Positions 1-12,413 of a stretch of DNA of 64,000 nt are shown here, one piece after another. Position numbers and translations under genes: made by a program. Numbering within the stretch: position 1 is the first letter of the stretch; each line of letters begins with the position of its first letter. Below the pieces are notes generated by a model. It searched no databases. It saw only the letters and a program-made list of their open reading frames with translations, and had not been told where the DNA came from. This DNA is from Atriophallophorus winterbourni (Eukaryota; Platyhelminthes; Trematoda; Plagiorchiida; Microphallidae), in contig JACCGJ010011352.1 in the NCBI GenBank assembly GCA_013407085.1, positions 62,001 to 126,000 of the forward strand, given 5' to 3'.

Positions 1-2783
1 AGCCGATTTATCAAACGTGTTTATTTCAAAGAACCCCGAGTAACCTCAAAGTTGTCCTAAAACATGATTTTTTCGGTTGTAACTAACATCTGATTTGTAA
101 ATCGATTTCATGCAAACCGGTACGCTCAAAGCACTCACCACACAGGACATGTTCAGGAAACCTTAATGAATTGCATATGGTTTGATTGCTGCTGAAGTTG
201 TCTAAATTTTTGTTTTTAAATATATTATTACTTGAACCGTTTTAATGCAATCCTCATGAATCCCGTATTATCAAGTTTTGTGATTGTAGCAGTCGGACTT
301 TTTGGTGAGTTGTTCTTTTGCGTTGTGGAGAAATGTGCGTTTTTGTATATCAACCAAGAGCTCATTATAAACGCTCGCCTGAAACCTCTACAATATGAAT
401 CAACTTTATATAGACATCTTCATGAAGTAGCATGGTTGAATGACTGTGAAGCACAAAGTAGTTGCTATTGGTGAGGCTGTCCATGATTATGATGATGCAG
501 TCGGAATAGGTTTTCCTGTAAATTAAATTGCTTCCCTAGTAGATACGTAAAAGTTTGGAAACCGAAATTAATGAGGCGGAGCGAAAGTTTCGTAAATTGA
601 AGCAATAATAATCAATTCCATCAAAAATCTGTTAGATTGGTTCATGTCAACTGTAAAGCCTGTAAAATTAGAGGTAAGAACATTCTAGTTTAATGTTACA
701 AAAATCATGTATGCTTGTATTTCGCAAATTTCACCTTATCAATAGAATTGCTTTAGTGGTGTATAATTAGGAGAATGGTATTTGATGGCGTATGGAGTGA
801 AGCAGTCTAATAAGCTCAACTTAAATATAAGCACGCCCTAGTCCCATGCGATATGTTTTTTGGAATTGTGCGAGTATCTCTACAGTTTTGGTTATTGTGC
901 CTCGTTGTATTTGGTGTTTGATATGTTTTCAGTAATTTTGAAGCGAGGGATTGAAGCGCCTCCTCACAAAGCATTCTTCGCAAATAATATCTCTATGGAT
1001 GATATGGTCGTCAATAATACCATACCGTTTGATTTGAGAACATAACTCAGTAACGTTAACGCCGGGTTAGCAGTAAATGACCTCCATTGTGGCAGACCTT
1101 AAGCAGGACTTTATCTTACACCAGATTCTTTCAGCATTAAAACCATCGTGTTAACACTATTCAAATACCTATAAAATCAGATGTTCTTCATTGTATCCAG
1201 CAACAAGACCGGCAGATGTCGAAGCAACTCTATCACTTTTGAAGAGCATATAATGAGTTACCGCGCACATTAAATGAGATATATTAATTGTACACCAGTA
1301 TTTTGTAATAGCAATTATAGTTGGGTTTCACCGACAGAGAATTTTATTAACCTATCATGTTTATTTCGTAGACAACTCAAAATTATAAATGTGTATATAG
1401 AATGTTCAAGAATAAAATGGAAAATAGTCAATAGTGTATTGTGGAAATGAAAGCTACAAGCTTAATAGAATAACCACATTAGGTCGGGAAAAATTTCCAC
1501 AGTCCAGAGAGGGAAAAGGTAATTCATATTGATTGGAAAGTAAACGCTGTGGAGAAAGAAAAATGGTGCAGTATCACAGAGATCATAATAACAAAATTAT
1601 GATTAAAAATTGTGCAATGCGTTATAGAAATGAATGTCAATGATTTCTTTAAAAATAGATTAAGTGTTTGCACAGGGATCGCTAATTTGTATGAATAAAA
1701 ATATACGAGATTACTAGCTGCAATGTAACAACATTGTTTTACTGTACCTAACACTTGTTAGGTACAATGTTGTTATTATGTACAGAATAAATTCGACAGA
1801 TCAAATCGATGTCTAAAATAAATGATAGTTGAGAAATAAAATCGTGACACAAAATTTATTCATAGTTTTCCTGCCATGTTAAAATATCGCACTAAACTAT
1901 GATCCCAAAATAAATTCGAATGATCGTTGAGAACGGGCAGTGGTAATGCTAATTTCGGATAGTAAAATAAAATTGATGCCTCATTCAATTGATTTTCTGT
2001 AAGCATCGATAATTTACAAATTGAATACGTTCACACTTCATAGCTATAAATGTAAGATCATATTATGTTACAATCAGCACGATCAACGCCTGAAAAAATG
2101 AATCGTAACGATTGGTTTCAAAGCTTTGCCGTTTTAAAGGTTATAAGAATCAAACATTCTGCGGAGACAAACAATGGAAATATAATAAAGGCCATATTGT
2201 TTCATTAAATGTCAGGAAATCTGCTTCTCTTACGTACAGCAACAGTTTATAGAAATTTATTGTTGACAATACCTTCTTTACACCTGTTCCCGCGGAAAAA
2301 CAAAACCAGGTTCTCTTCACCATCACGGTATCAGTATCAGTGTAGTGAACTGCTTCCACTTTGTATCTTCGTAATTTGCACATACAACTTTGGCCCTGTA
2401 TAGTTATTCGTTTTTTAGCCATGTATTCTTCATCTGTACAATATACTTTTTGGCGGTTAATACAATTTCGAAATCGGACTCTGTCTTCTTCCGTGGTTGC
2501 GAAGTCTGTGTGCGTTTGCTCCGTGCCGGAATGTGTAAATAACGGATTCTCTAACATTTCAGTGCATTCTGCACCTTGGATTCCATCACTTGGATTTTCC
2601 TGTCAACCTAGGCCAGATCACGTTTACACGTTATTTAAGTTGTCAACACAGGCGTCGGAACTCTTGAAGGAACACTAACTACATCTTCGCGTTTTGTGAA
2701 TATTATTTGCGTCTTCATTCACAATTGAGGTCAAATTGCGGACGCTTGTCGCGGTCTCCCTCGAATACCAGAGAACAAGAAAT
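1..2783. repeat. Tandem array unit 1 (2783 bp)
   Basis: The sequence at position 1 recurs at 2784, 5567 and 8547 in the same orientation, so this is the first of four head-to-tail units. Units 1 and 2 have identical length and differ at only scattered single positions. The window starts inside the array, so the phase of the unit is arbitrary. No transposon proteins, terminal repeats or target duplications are visible. The unit carries a two-exon minus-strand gene candidate, annotated separately; the rest is AT-rich with many stops. Confidence 0.93.
1860..2599 (-). CDS. Candidate spliced cysteine-containing gene, unit 1 (3' exons)
   Basis: Two exons are proposed on the minus strand. The upstream exon runs 2599-2284: it opens after a GACAG acceptor, stays open for 105 codons and ends AACAG|GTGTAA. 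The downstream exon runs 1996-1860: it opens after TTACAG and reads to a TGA. The phases match (1 nt left before, 2 nt used after). The first exon has six cysteines, including QSCMCKLRR and RNCINRQKVYC. The last exon encodes about 44 residues including FWDHSLVRYFN. I recognise no family. Upstream exons and the start codon were not found; no homology search was possible. Units 1 and 2 are too alike for their difference to test for selection. Confidence 0.4.
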
Positions 2784-5566
2784 AGCCGATTTATCAAACG
2801 TGTTTATTTCAAAGAACCCCGAGTAACCTCAAAGTTGTCCTAAAACATGATTTTTTCGGTTGTTACTAACATCTGATTTGTAAATCGATTTCATGCAAAC
2901 CGGTACGCTCAAAGCACTCACCACACAGGACATGTTCAGGAAACCTTAATGAATTGCATATGGTTTGATTGCTGCTGAAGTTGTCTAAATTTTTGTTTTT
3001 AAATATATTATTACTTGAACCGTTTTAATGCAATCCTCATGAATCCCGTATTATCAAGTTTTGTGATTGTCGCCGTCGGACCTTTTGTTGAGTTGTTCTT
3101 TTGCGTTGTGGAGAAATGTGCGTTTTTGTATATCAACCAAGAGCTCATTATAAACGCTCGCCTGAAACCTCTACAATATGAATCAACTTTATATAGACAT
3201 CTTCATGAAGTAGCATGGTTGAATGACTGTGAAGCACAAAGTAGTTGCTATTGGTGAGGCTGTCCATGATTATGATGATGCAGTCGGAATAGGTTTTCCT
3301 GTAAATTAAATTGCTTCCCTAGTAGATACGTAAAAGTTTGGAAACCGAAATTAATGAGGCGGAGCGAAAGTTCCGTAAATTGAAGCAATAATAATCAATT
3401 CCATCAAAAATCTGTTAGATTGGTTCATGTCAACTGTAAAGCCTGTAAAATTAGAGGTAAGAACATTCTAGTTTAATGTTACAAAAATCATGTGAGCTTG
3501 TATTTCGCAAATTTCACCTTATCAATAGAATTGCTTTTATGGTGTATAATTAGAAGAATGGTATTTGATGGCGTATGGAGTGAAGCAGTCTAATAAGCTC
3601 AACTTAAATATAAGCACGCCCTAGTCCCATGCGATATGTTTTTTGGAATTGTGCGAGTATCTCTACAGTTTTGGTTATTGTGCCTCGTTGTATTTGGTGT
3701 TTGATATGTTTTCAGTAATTTTGAAGCGAGGGATTGAAGCGCCTCCTCACAAAGCATTCTTCGCAAATAATATCTCTATGGATGATATGGTCGTCAATAA
3801 TACCATACCGTTTGATTTGAGAACATAACTCAGTAACGTTAACGCCGGGTTAGCAGTAAATGACCTCCATTGTGGCAGACCTAAAGCAGGACTTTATCTT
3901 ACACCAGATTCTTTCAGCATTAACACCATCGTGTTAACACTATCCAAATACCTATAAAATCAGATGTTCTTCAATGTATCCAGCAACGAGACCGGCAGAT
4001 GTCGAAGCAACTCTATCACTTTTGAAGAGCATATAATGAGTTACCGCGCACATTAAATGAGATATATTAATTGTACACCAGTATTTCGTAATAGCAATTA
4101 TAGTTGGGTTTCACCGACAGAGAATTTTATTAACCTATCATGTTTATTTCGTAGACAACTCAAAATTATAAATGTGTATATAGAATGTTCAAGAATAAAA
4201 TGGAAAATAGTCAATAGTGTATTGTGGAAATGAAAGCTACAAGCTTAATAGAATAACCACATTAGGTCGGGAAAAATTTCCACAGTCCAGAGAGGGAAAA
4301 GGTAATTCATATTGATTGGAAAGTAAACGCTGTGGAGAAAGAAAAATGGTGCAGTATCACAGAGATCATAATAACAAAATTATGATTAAAAATTGTGCAA
4401 TGCGTTATAGAAATGAATGTCAATGATTTCTTTAAAAATATATTAAGTGTTTGCACAGGGATCGCTAATTTGTATGAATAAAAATATACGAGATTACTAG
4501 CTGCAATGTAACAACATTGTTTTACTGTACCTAACACTTGTTAGGTACAATGTTGTTATTATGTACAGAATAAATTCGACAGATCAAATCGATGTCTAAA
4601 ATAAATGATAGTTGAGAAATAAAATTGTGACACAAAATTTATTCATAGTTTTCCTGCCATGTTAAAATATCGCACTAAACTATGATCCCAAAATAAATTC
4701 GAATGATCGTTGAGAACGGGCAGTGGTAATGCTAATTTCGGATAGTAAAATAAAATTGATGCCTCATTCAATTGATTTTCTGTAAGCATCGATAATTTAC
4801 AAATCGAATACGTTCACACTTCATAGCTATAAATGTAAGATCATATTATGTTACAATCAGCACGATCAACGCCTGAAAAAATGAATCGTAACGATTGGTT
4901 TCAAAGCTTTGCCGTTTTAAAGGTTATAAGAATCAAACATTCTGCGGAGACAAACAATGGAAATATAATAAAGGCCATATTGTTTCATTAAATGTCAGGA
5001 AATCTGCTTCTCTTACGTACAGCAACAGTTTATAGAAATTTATTGTTGACAATACCTTCTTTACACCTGTTCCCGCGGAAAAACAAAACCAGGTTCTCTT
5101 CACCATCACGGTATCAGTATCAGTGTAGTGAACTGCTTCCACTTTGTATCTTCGTAATTTGCACATACAACTTTGGCCCTGTATAGTTATTCGTTTTTTA
5201 GCCATGTATTCTTCATCTGTACAATATACTTTTTGGCGGTTAATACAATTTCGAAATCGGACTCTGTCTTCTTCCGTGGTTGCGAAGTCTGTGTGCGTTT
5301 GCTCCGTGCCGGAATGTGTAAATAACGGATTCTCTAACATTTCAGTGCATTCTGCACCTTGGATTCCATCACTTGGATTTTCCTGTCAACCTAGGCCAGA
5401 TCACGTTTACACGTTATTTAAGTTGTCAACACAGGCGTCGGAACTCTTGAAGGAACACTAACTACATCTTCGCGTTTTGTGAATATTATTTGCGTCTTCA
5501 TTCACAATTGAGGTCAAATTGCGGACGCTTGTCGCGGTCTCCCTCGAATACCAGAGAACAAGAAAC
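2784..5566. repeat. Tandem array unit 2 (2783 bp)
   Basis: This unit is exactly as long as unit 1 and nearly identical over its whole length, including the regions that look non-coding. That implies recent duplication or ongoing homogenisation. The junctions with units 1 and 3 are seamless, with no inserted sequence. Confidence 0.93.
4643..5382 (-). CDS. Candidate spliced cysteine-containing gene, unit 2 (3' exons)
   Basis: The two proposed exons of unit 1 recur here at 5382-5067 and 4779-4643 with the same acceptors, donor, phases and stop. The longer exon encodes the same protein segment as unit 1. The product is unknown. Because the whole unit is near-identical to unit 1, preservation of this frame alone does not prove coding function. 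Confidence 0.4.
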
Positions 5567-7446
5567 AGCCGATTTATCAAACGTGTTTATTTCAAAGAAC
5601 CCCGAGTAACCTCAAAGTTGTCCTAAAACATGATTTTTTCGGTTGTTACTAACATCTGATTTGTAAATCGATTTCATGCAAACCGGTACGCTCAAAGCAC
5701 TCACCACACAGGACATGTTCAGGAAACCTTAATGAATTGCATATGGTTTGATTGCTGCTGAAGTTGTCTAAATTTTTGTTTTTAAATATATTACTACTTG
5801 AACCGTTTTAATGCAATCCTCATGAATGCCGAATTATCAAGTTTTGTGATTGTCGCCGTCGGATCATTTTGGTGAGTTGTTCTTTTGCGTTGTGGAGAAA
5901 TGTGCGTTTTGTATATCAACCAAGAGCTCATTATAAACGCTCGCCTGAAACCTCTACAATATGAATCAACTTTATATATGAATGCGTTACTGTTGTAGAC
6001 ATCTTCATGAAGTAGCATGGTTGAATGACTGTGAAGCACAAAGTAGTTGCTATTGGTGAGGCTGTCCATGATTATGATGATGCAGTCGGAATAGGTTTTC
6101 CTGTAAATTAAATTGCTTCCCTAGTAGATACGTAAAAGTTTGGAAACCGAAATTAATGAGGCGGAGCGCAAGTTTCGTAAATTGAAGCAATAATAATCAA
6201 TTCCATCAAAAATATGTTAGATTGGTTCATGTCAACTGTAAAGCCTGTAAAATTAGAGGTAAGAACATTCTAGTTTAATGTTACAAAAATCATGTAAGCT
6301 TGTATTTCGCAAATTTCACCTTATCAATAGAATTGCTTTAGTGGTGTATAATTAGGAGAATGGTATTTGTTGGCGTATGGAGTGAAGCAGTCTAATAAGC
6401 TCAACTTAAATATAAGCACGCCCTAGTCCCATGCGATATGTTTTTTGGAATTGTGCGAGTATCTCTACAGTTTTGGTTATTGTGCCTCGTTGTATTTGGT
6501 GTTTGATATGTTTTCAGTAATTTTGGAGCGAGGGATTAAAGCGCCTCCTCACAAAGCATTCTTCGCAAATAATATCTCTATGGATGATATGGTCGTCAAT
6601 AATACCATACCGTTTGATTTGAGAACATAAATCAGTAACGTTAACACCGGGTTAGCAGTAAATGACCTCCATTGTGGCAGACCTAAAGCAGGACTTTATC
6701 TTACACCAGATTCTTTCAGCATTAACACCATCGTGTTAACACTATCCAAATACCTATGAAATCAGATGTTCTTCAATGTATCCAGCAACGAGAACGGCAG
6801 ATGTCGAAGCAAGTCTATCACTTTTGAAGAGCATATAATGAGTTACCGCGCACATTAAATGAGATATATTAATTGTACACCAGTATTTCGTAATAGCAAT
6901 TATAGATGGGTTTCACCGACAGAGAATTTCATTAACCCATCATGTTTATTTCGTAGACAACTCAAAATTATAAATGTGTATATAGAATGTTCAAGAATAA
7001 AATGGAAAATAGTCAATAGTGTATTGTGGAAATGAAAGCTGCAAGCTTAATAGAATAACCACATTAGGTCGGGAAAAATTTCCACAGTCCAGAGAGGGAA
7101 AAGCTAATTCATATTGATTGGAAAGTAAACGCTGTGGAGAAAGAAAAATGGTGCAGTATCACAGAGATCATAATAACAAAATTATGATTAAAAATTGTGC
7201 AATGCGTTATAGAAATGAATGTCGATGATTTCTTTGAAAATAGATTGAGTGTTTGCACAGGGATCGCTAATTTGTATGAATAAAAATATACGATATTACT
7301 AGGTGCAATGTAACAACATTGTTTTACTCTACCTAACAATTGTTAGTTACAATGTTGTTATTGTGCACAGAATAAATTCGACAGATCAAATCGATGTCTA
7401 AAACAAATGATAGTTGAGAAATAAAATTGTAACACAAGACTTATTC

Positions 7447-7624
7447 GTGACTTCGAAACGAAATTAGACGAATTTTTATTGCATTATTCGTTTCCAGAAC
7501 ACTCATATACTGTTTAATCTATGTTCTTATATTGTTCATACACTTGAATTTCAATTTTTACCATCCTATAGTTGTTGTTAAGCTTGTTGCTTTTTAGACC
7601 ATTAAATCCTTGAATTACCTTGAA
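7447..7624 (+). mobile_element. 5'-truncated LINE 3' end inserted in unit 3
   Basis: Units 1, 2 and 4 read straight through this point, whereas unit 3 gains about 178 bp. The insert matches about 17904-18089, the 3' end of a decayed LINE. Both end in a short tandem tail built on TTGAATTACC. This is what target-primed reverse transcription with severe 5' truncation leaves. The source is probably the same LINE family as the relics at 16180-18090 and 35997-36757. Confidence 0.8.
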
Positions 7625-8362
7625 TAGTTTTTCTGCCATGTTAAAATATCGCACTAAACTATGATCCCAAAATAAATTCGAATGATCGTGGAGAACGGGC
7701 AGCGGTAATGCTAATTTTGGATAGTAAAATAAAATTGATGCCTCACTCAATTGATTTTCTGTAAGCATCAATAATTTACAAATTAAATACGTTCACACTT
7801 TATAGCTTCAAATGTAAGATCATTTTATGTTACAATCAGCACGATCAACGCCTGAAAAAATGAATCGTAACGATTTGTTTCAAAGGTTTGCCGTTTTAAA
7901 GTTTATGAGAATCAAACATTCTGCGGAGACAAACAATGGAAATATATTAATGGCCATATTGTTTCATTAAATGTCGGGAAATCTGCTTCTCTCACGTACA
8001 GCAACAGTTTATAGACATTTATTGTTGACTATAACTTTTTCACACCTGTTCCCGCGAAAAAACAAAACCAGGTTCTCTTCACCATCACGGTATCAGTATC
8101 AGTGTAGTGAACTGCTTCCACTTTGTATCTTCGTAATTTGTACATACAACTTTGGCCCTGTATAGTTATTCGTTTTTTTAGCCATGTATTCTTCAACTGT
8201 ACCATATACTTTTTGGCGGTTAATACAATTTCGAAATCGGACTCTGTCTTCTTCCGTGTTTACGAAGTCTGTGTGAGTTTGCTCCGTGCCGGGATTTGTA
8301 ATTAACGGATTCTCTAACATTTCAGTGCATTCTGCACCGTAGATTCCATTACTTGGATTTTC
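7624..8362 (-). pseudogene. Broken unit 3 copy of the candidate cysteine-containing gene
   Basis: The long exon corresponds to 8362-8046 and is 317 nt rather than 316. One extra T near 8172-8178 shifts the frame, and a cysteine of the VYC motif is changed to glycine. The last exon begins at 7758, but its stop codon is replaced by the LINE tail that joins at about 7624, so the frame runs on into LINE sequence. This copy is unlikely to make the same product. Confidence 0.5.
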
Positions 8363-8546
8363 CTGTCAACCTAGGCCAGATCACGTTTACACGTTATTTA
8401 AGTTGTCAACACAGGCGTCGGAACTCTTGAAGGAACACTAACTACATCCTCGCGTTTCGTGAACATTATTTGCGTCTTCATTCGCAATTTAGATCAAATT
8501 GTGGACGCTTGTCGCGGTCTCCCTCGAATACCAGAGAACAAGAAAC

Positions 8547-10640
8547 AGCCGATTGATCAAATGTGTTTATTTCAAAAAACCCGAGTAACCTCAAAGTTGT
8601 CCTAAAACATGATTTTTTCGGTTGTAACTAACACCTGATTTGTAAATCGATTTCATGCAAACCGGTACGCTCAAAGCACTCAACACACAGGACATGTTCA
8701 GGAAACCTTAATGAATTGCATATGGTTTGATTGCTGCTGAAGTTGTCTAAATTTTTGTTTTTAAATATATTATTACTTGAACCGTTTTAATGCAATCCTC
8801 ATGAATCCCGAATTATCAAGTTTTGTGATTGTCGCCGTCGGACCATTTTGGTGAGTTGTTCTTTCGCGTTGTGGAGAAGTGTGCGATTTTGTATATCAAC
8901 CAATAGCTCATTATAAACGCTAGCCTTAAACCTGTACAATATGAATGAACATTATATCTGACCGCGGTATTGTTGTTAGCATCTTCATAATGTAGCATGG
9001 TTGTATGACCGTAAATCACACGGTAGTTGCTATTTGTGAGATTTTTCGTGAATATGATGATGCAGTTAGAATAGGCTTTCCTGTAAATTCAATTGTTTGT
9101 TTCTCCTAGCTTACCTAGTAGATACGTAAAAGTGTATAACCCAAATTTTATGAACCGGAACGAAATTTTCGGAAATTGAAAAATTGAAGCAAAAATCAGT
9201 TGCATTGTTTCATATCATCTAAAGAGCCTGTGAAATTAGAGGAAGGAAGGTTCTAGGCTAATCTTACGAAAATCATGAAAGCTTGTATGCCGCAGAATTT
9301 TCCTTATCAATAGAATTCTTCTTCTTCAGAATTGATTTTGTGGTGCATAATTAGAGGAATGGTATTCCATGGCTTAGGGAGTAAAGCAGTCTAAAGAGGT
9401 CTATCTTAAATATAACCACGTCCGAGTCCCATGCGGTATGGTCTTTCGGGAATTGTGTGGGCATCTCTGCAGCTATGGGTAATGTGACTAGTTATATTTG
9501 GTGTTTGATAAGTTCTCATTAATGTTAAAGCGAATGGTCGAAGCACCTCTTCAAAAAGCATTCTTCGCAAATAATATCTCCATCGATGATATAGTCGTCA
9601 ATAATATCATGTCGTTTGATTTGAGAACATAATTCAGGAACGTAAACGACGGATGAGCAGTAAATGACCTCAATTGCGGCAGACCTGAAGCTAGACTTCA
9701 TCTTACACCAGATTTTTTCAGCACTTCTAGCATCCTGTTCAAACCTTCCCAATACTTAAACAATCAGTTTCTCTTTATAAAATACAGCAACGGCACTGGC
9801 AGATCTCAAAGATACTTTGACACTTCTGAAAAACGTATAATGAGGTAGCGTGCAATCCAAAACAGATATTTGAATTGTAAACCAATATTTCGTAATAGAA
9901 TTTATATCTGGCTTTTACCGACAGACAATTTTATTTAACTCTCAAGTTTATTTCGTAGACAACTCGAAATAATAAATGTAGATATAGAATGTTCTGAAAA
10001 AATGTAAAATTGATCAGTTGTTTTCATATGGTTCGCTAATTTGTATAAATAGAAATGTCCGGGACTACTAGCTGTAACATCCTGCACTGATCAAATAGAT
10101 CAAATCGATTCATCTAAAATAAATTATTGTTGAGAAATAAAATTGTGATACAAAACTTATTCATAGATTTTCTACCATGTTTAAATATCGCATTAAACTA
10201 TGATTTAACGATAAATTTGAATGGATCTTCGAGGAATGTCAGTAGTGACGTGAATTTCGGGTAGTAAAATAAGATTGATGCTTCACAGAAATTCATTTTT
10301 TGTATGCATGACTCATTCACGAATTAAATACGTTTACACTATTTAGCACAAAAATGTATGATCATATTCTCTCACAATCAGCAAGATCAACGCGAGAGAT
10401 AATTAGTCGTAACAATTGGTTTCAAACGTTTGCCGTTTTCAAGGTTACAAGAATCAAAACAGTTTGTGAGACAAACAACGAAAAAACCTTTAGGGTCACA
10501 TTTTTCATTGAACGTCGAGAAATCTGATTCTGTTTCGTACAGCAACAGTTAACAGTCTTTTGTTGTTGACATTATATTCCTTACACCTGTTCCCGTGAAA
10601 TAGAAAAACCGGGTTCCCGTCACCATCGCGGTGGGAGTTC
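8547..10640. repeat. Diverged, 3'-truncated tandem array unit 4
   Basis: Alignment to units 1-3 can be followed from 8547 with many substitutions and small indels. It is lost at about 10640, inside the position of the long candidate exon. The last-exon equivalent (about 10178-10300) has stops and a degraded acceptor. Unit 4 is the old edge of the array, consistent with homogenisation being weaker at the ends. Confidence 0.85.
9525..9752 (-). other. Open stretch in unit 4, coding status uncertain
   Basis: The minus strand is open here for about 75 codons, with cysteine-containing segments such as EKIWCKMKSSF and DIICEECFLKRC, ending in TAA. The aligned position in units 1-3 has an in-frame TAA where unit 4 has TCA. 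It could be removed there only by a hypothetical 36-nt intron with GT and AG ends. I do not recognise the product. It may be chance. Confidence 0.15.
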
Positions 10641-10889
10641 AACGAACAAATAATTTTGCAAATACATAAAAACCATAGAAAGCATTCAGTAACGTCCTCG
10701 AATTCGCTGGTATTTAATTCTGTGTATAAAAATGGAAAAACGCAACATTTAGTCATCGATGTATTTTTCGAAAATAGTTTTTTTTATTTAAGCGTGTTTC
10801 ATAAATGTATCGAACTACGGCAACAAATGTGTTTCCTTACACTCTAGACTTACCTAAAAGTTAATCAAGTATGCATTAATAGCTCACTT

Positions 10890-11190
10890 GGTCGCAAACG
10901 CTCTCTCTTCATTCCAACATGGCTTTTTGAATCACATGTGCTGTATTATTTGTTTGCTCGAATATTTGGATAAAGAATGAGCTGAAGAATCATTTTTCTT
11001 AGACATTAACGAAGCATTCGATAAGGTTCATCGTTCTCTTCTTCTTCTCGAATTTCCTGACAACAATTTAATTGCTTCAGTTCATATATTTCTGATCGTA
11101 CCTCCTACGTTTTCGGTAAAGGCATATCCTCTGAAACTCAATCTATACCAAGTACAGCCATTCAATTTCCTCTACTTTATCTTATAAGGT
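10890..11190 (+). mobile_element. Decayed CR1-like LINE reverse transcriptase fragment
   Basis: Translation with one stop gives QHGFLN followed about 30 codons later by FLDINEAFDKVHRSLLL. These are the template-binding and first catalytic-aspartate regions of LINE reverse transcriptase. They parallel QHGFLN and DIMKAFDRVPHNLLL of the intact element directly downstream. The stop and missing codons show it is dead. It abuts the 5' region of the next element. Confidence 0.7.
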
Positions 11191-11301
11191 CGCGCTTGGT
11201 TTAAAAACGGTACGTGATTGCCAAATATTTCATAATTACGAAAACGTTTATTTTATATCTCTCACTCTTTTGATTATTATTATATCTATACTATTTGAAA
11301 T

Positions 11302-12413
11302 ATGTATACTAAAACACCTATCTCGAAACGAATTAATTTACGTAAAATCCCCAAGACAACAAATGCTCTGTATACTTAGATCAGAACACTTCCGTTATTT
11401 TGAATAAATTACGGAAGTTAGAATCCGAATTGAATGAAATTCGAAAAAACAACTCTTTTGTTACACAGGTTTGCAAGACATTACAACCATTGACTATTCT
11501 CTTGGATGATAATTCAAATATTGACAAGGATATACTTCAACGAACTAATAAGTTCGTTGAATCAATTGTTACTGAAATTTGTCAAAGAGACTTAAGATCT
11601 AAAAATGTTATTTTGTTCAATATAGACGATAGATATCCTTTACAAGATTTAAAAACAACTATCTGTTCATCTTATGGCTTCCCATTTGACTGCGCTTCGC
11701 TAAAACGCTTGAGAAAATTTAAGTCTTCGAGGTCTTGCCCAATCCTATTAGAACTTAGCGACAGATGCCTGGCATCATACATTTTAGCTCATAAGGACGT
11801 TTTGAAATCGATTCCAAGATTTAAAAATGTATTTTTTAAACCTGATTTAACGCCAATGCAGCGGAGAAATAGGTTCCATAAACGTACCGTTACTACTCCA
11901 TATTCCATCGAATCTTCCAACAATGGAAAAGAAACGATGGAATTAGATGAGGTGCCACAAGAGTTGAATGCGCCTCCAACTTCACCTTCTTCTGTGAATA
12001 ATTCAACACAACCTATTATTTCACCTAAAATTCCAACTAAAATTATTACATCCCCTCACTTGAGGAAAAGAACCATCTTACCAAAGTTTCGACAAACTAG
12101 TGCGTTATTGCCTGCACCACCTCCTTTCAGGAATTCTTCAACATTTGACAATAGAAATAATCGGAACTTTAATTGTCGTATAATGCCTTATCCATTAGAT
12201 CGGAACTTGGCATGGCAATTCCATCGACCAAGTCCGCAATACCCGAGCCCATTTTCGAATTATTACAACCCATCACAGCACTTTTTTAACCATATAAGCT
12301 GGTCTCCCGACACCAATTTTCCATATTTTAACTCATTTAACACTCACTCTACTATGTTCCCTTATTCAAGTATGAGAAATTTTCAAATCCCTCCACAAAG
12401 GCTTTTAACCTAA
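11302..12413 (+). CDS. LINE ORF1 protein, probably frameshifted near its start
   Basis: The main frame is open from 11346 to the TAA at 12411-12413. Its first ATG is far downstream, in the segment DLTPMQRRN. A second frame starts with ATG at 11302, encodes a basic segment (MYTKTPISKRINLRKIPKTT) and stops at 11377-11379. The two frames overlap at 11346-11376, so one indel there would join them. The middle of the protein (SKNVILFNIDD to FKNVFFKPDL) resembles the RRM-like domain of LINE ORF1 proteins. The C-terminal 150 residues are rich in Pro, Asn and Phe. It presumably binds element RNA. No zinc knuckle is visible. Confidence 0.65.

Larger units (their letters stand above)
5567..8546. repeat. 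Tandem array unit 3 (2980 bp, with an insertion)
   Basis: Unit 3 is about 197 bp longer than units 1 and 2. About 178 bp of the excess is a LINE 3'-end insertion at 7447-7624. A further 18 bp near 5976-5995 is shared with unit 4 and absent from units 1 and 2, so it is probably ancestral. The unit has clearly more substitutions than units 1 and 2 have between them. Confidence 0.9.

Noticed and set aside
232..1045. Plus-strand ORFs of 61-80 codons repeated in each array unit
   Set aside because: They begin mostly at TTG or GTG rather than ATG, have no motifs or splice context, and change length with small indels in unit 3.
1524..1754. Minus-strand hydrophobic ORF repeated in units 1-3
   Set aside because: It is AT-driven, has no supporting splice signals or start context, and is lost in unit 4.
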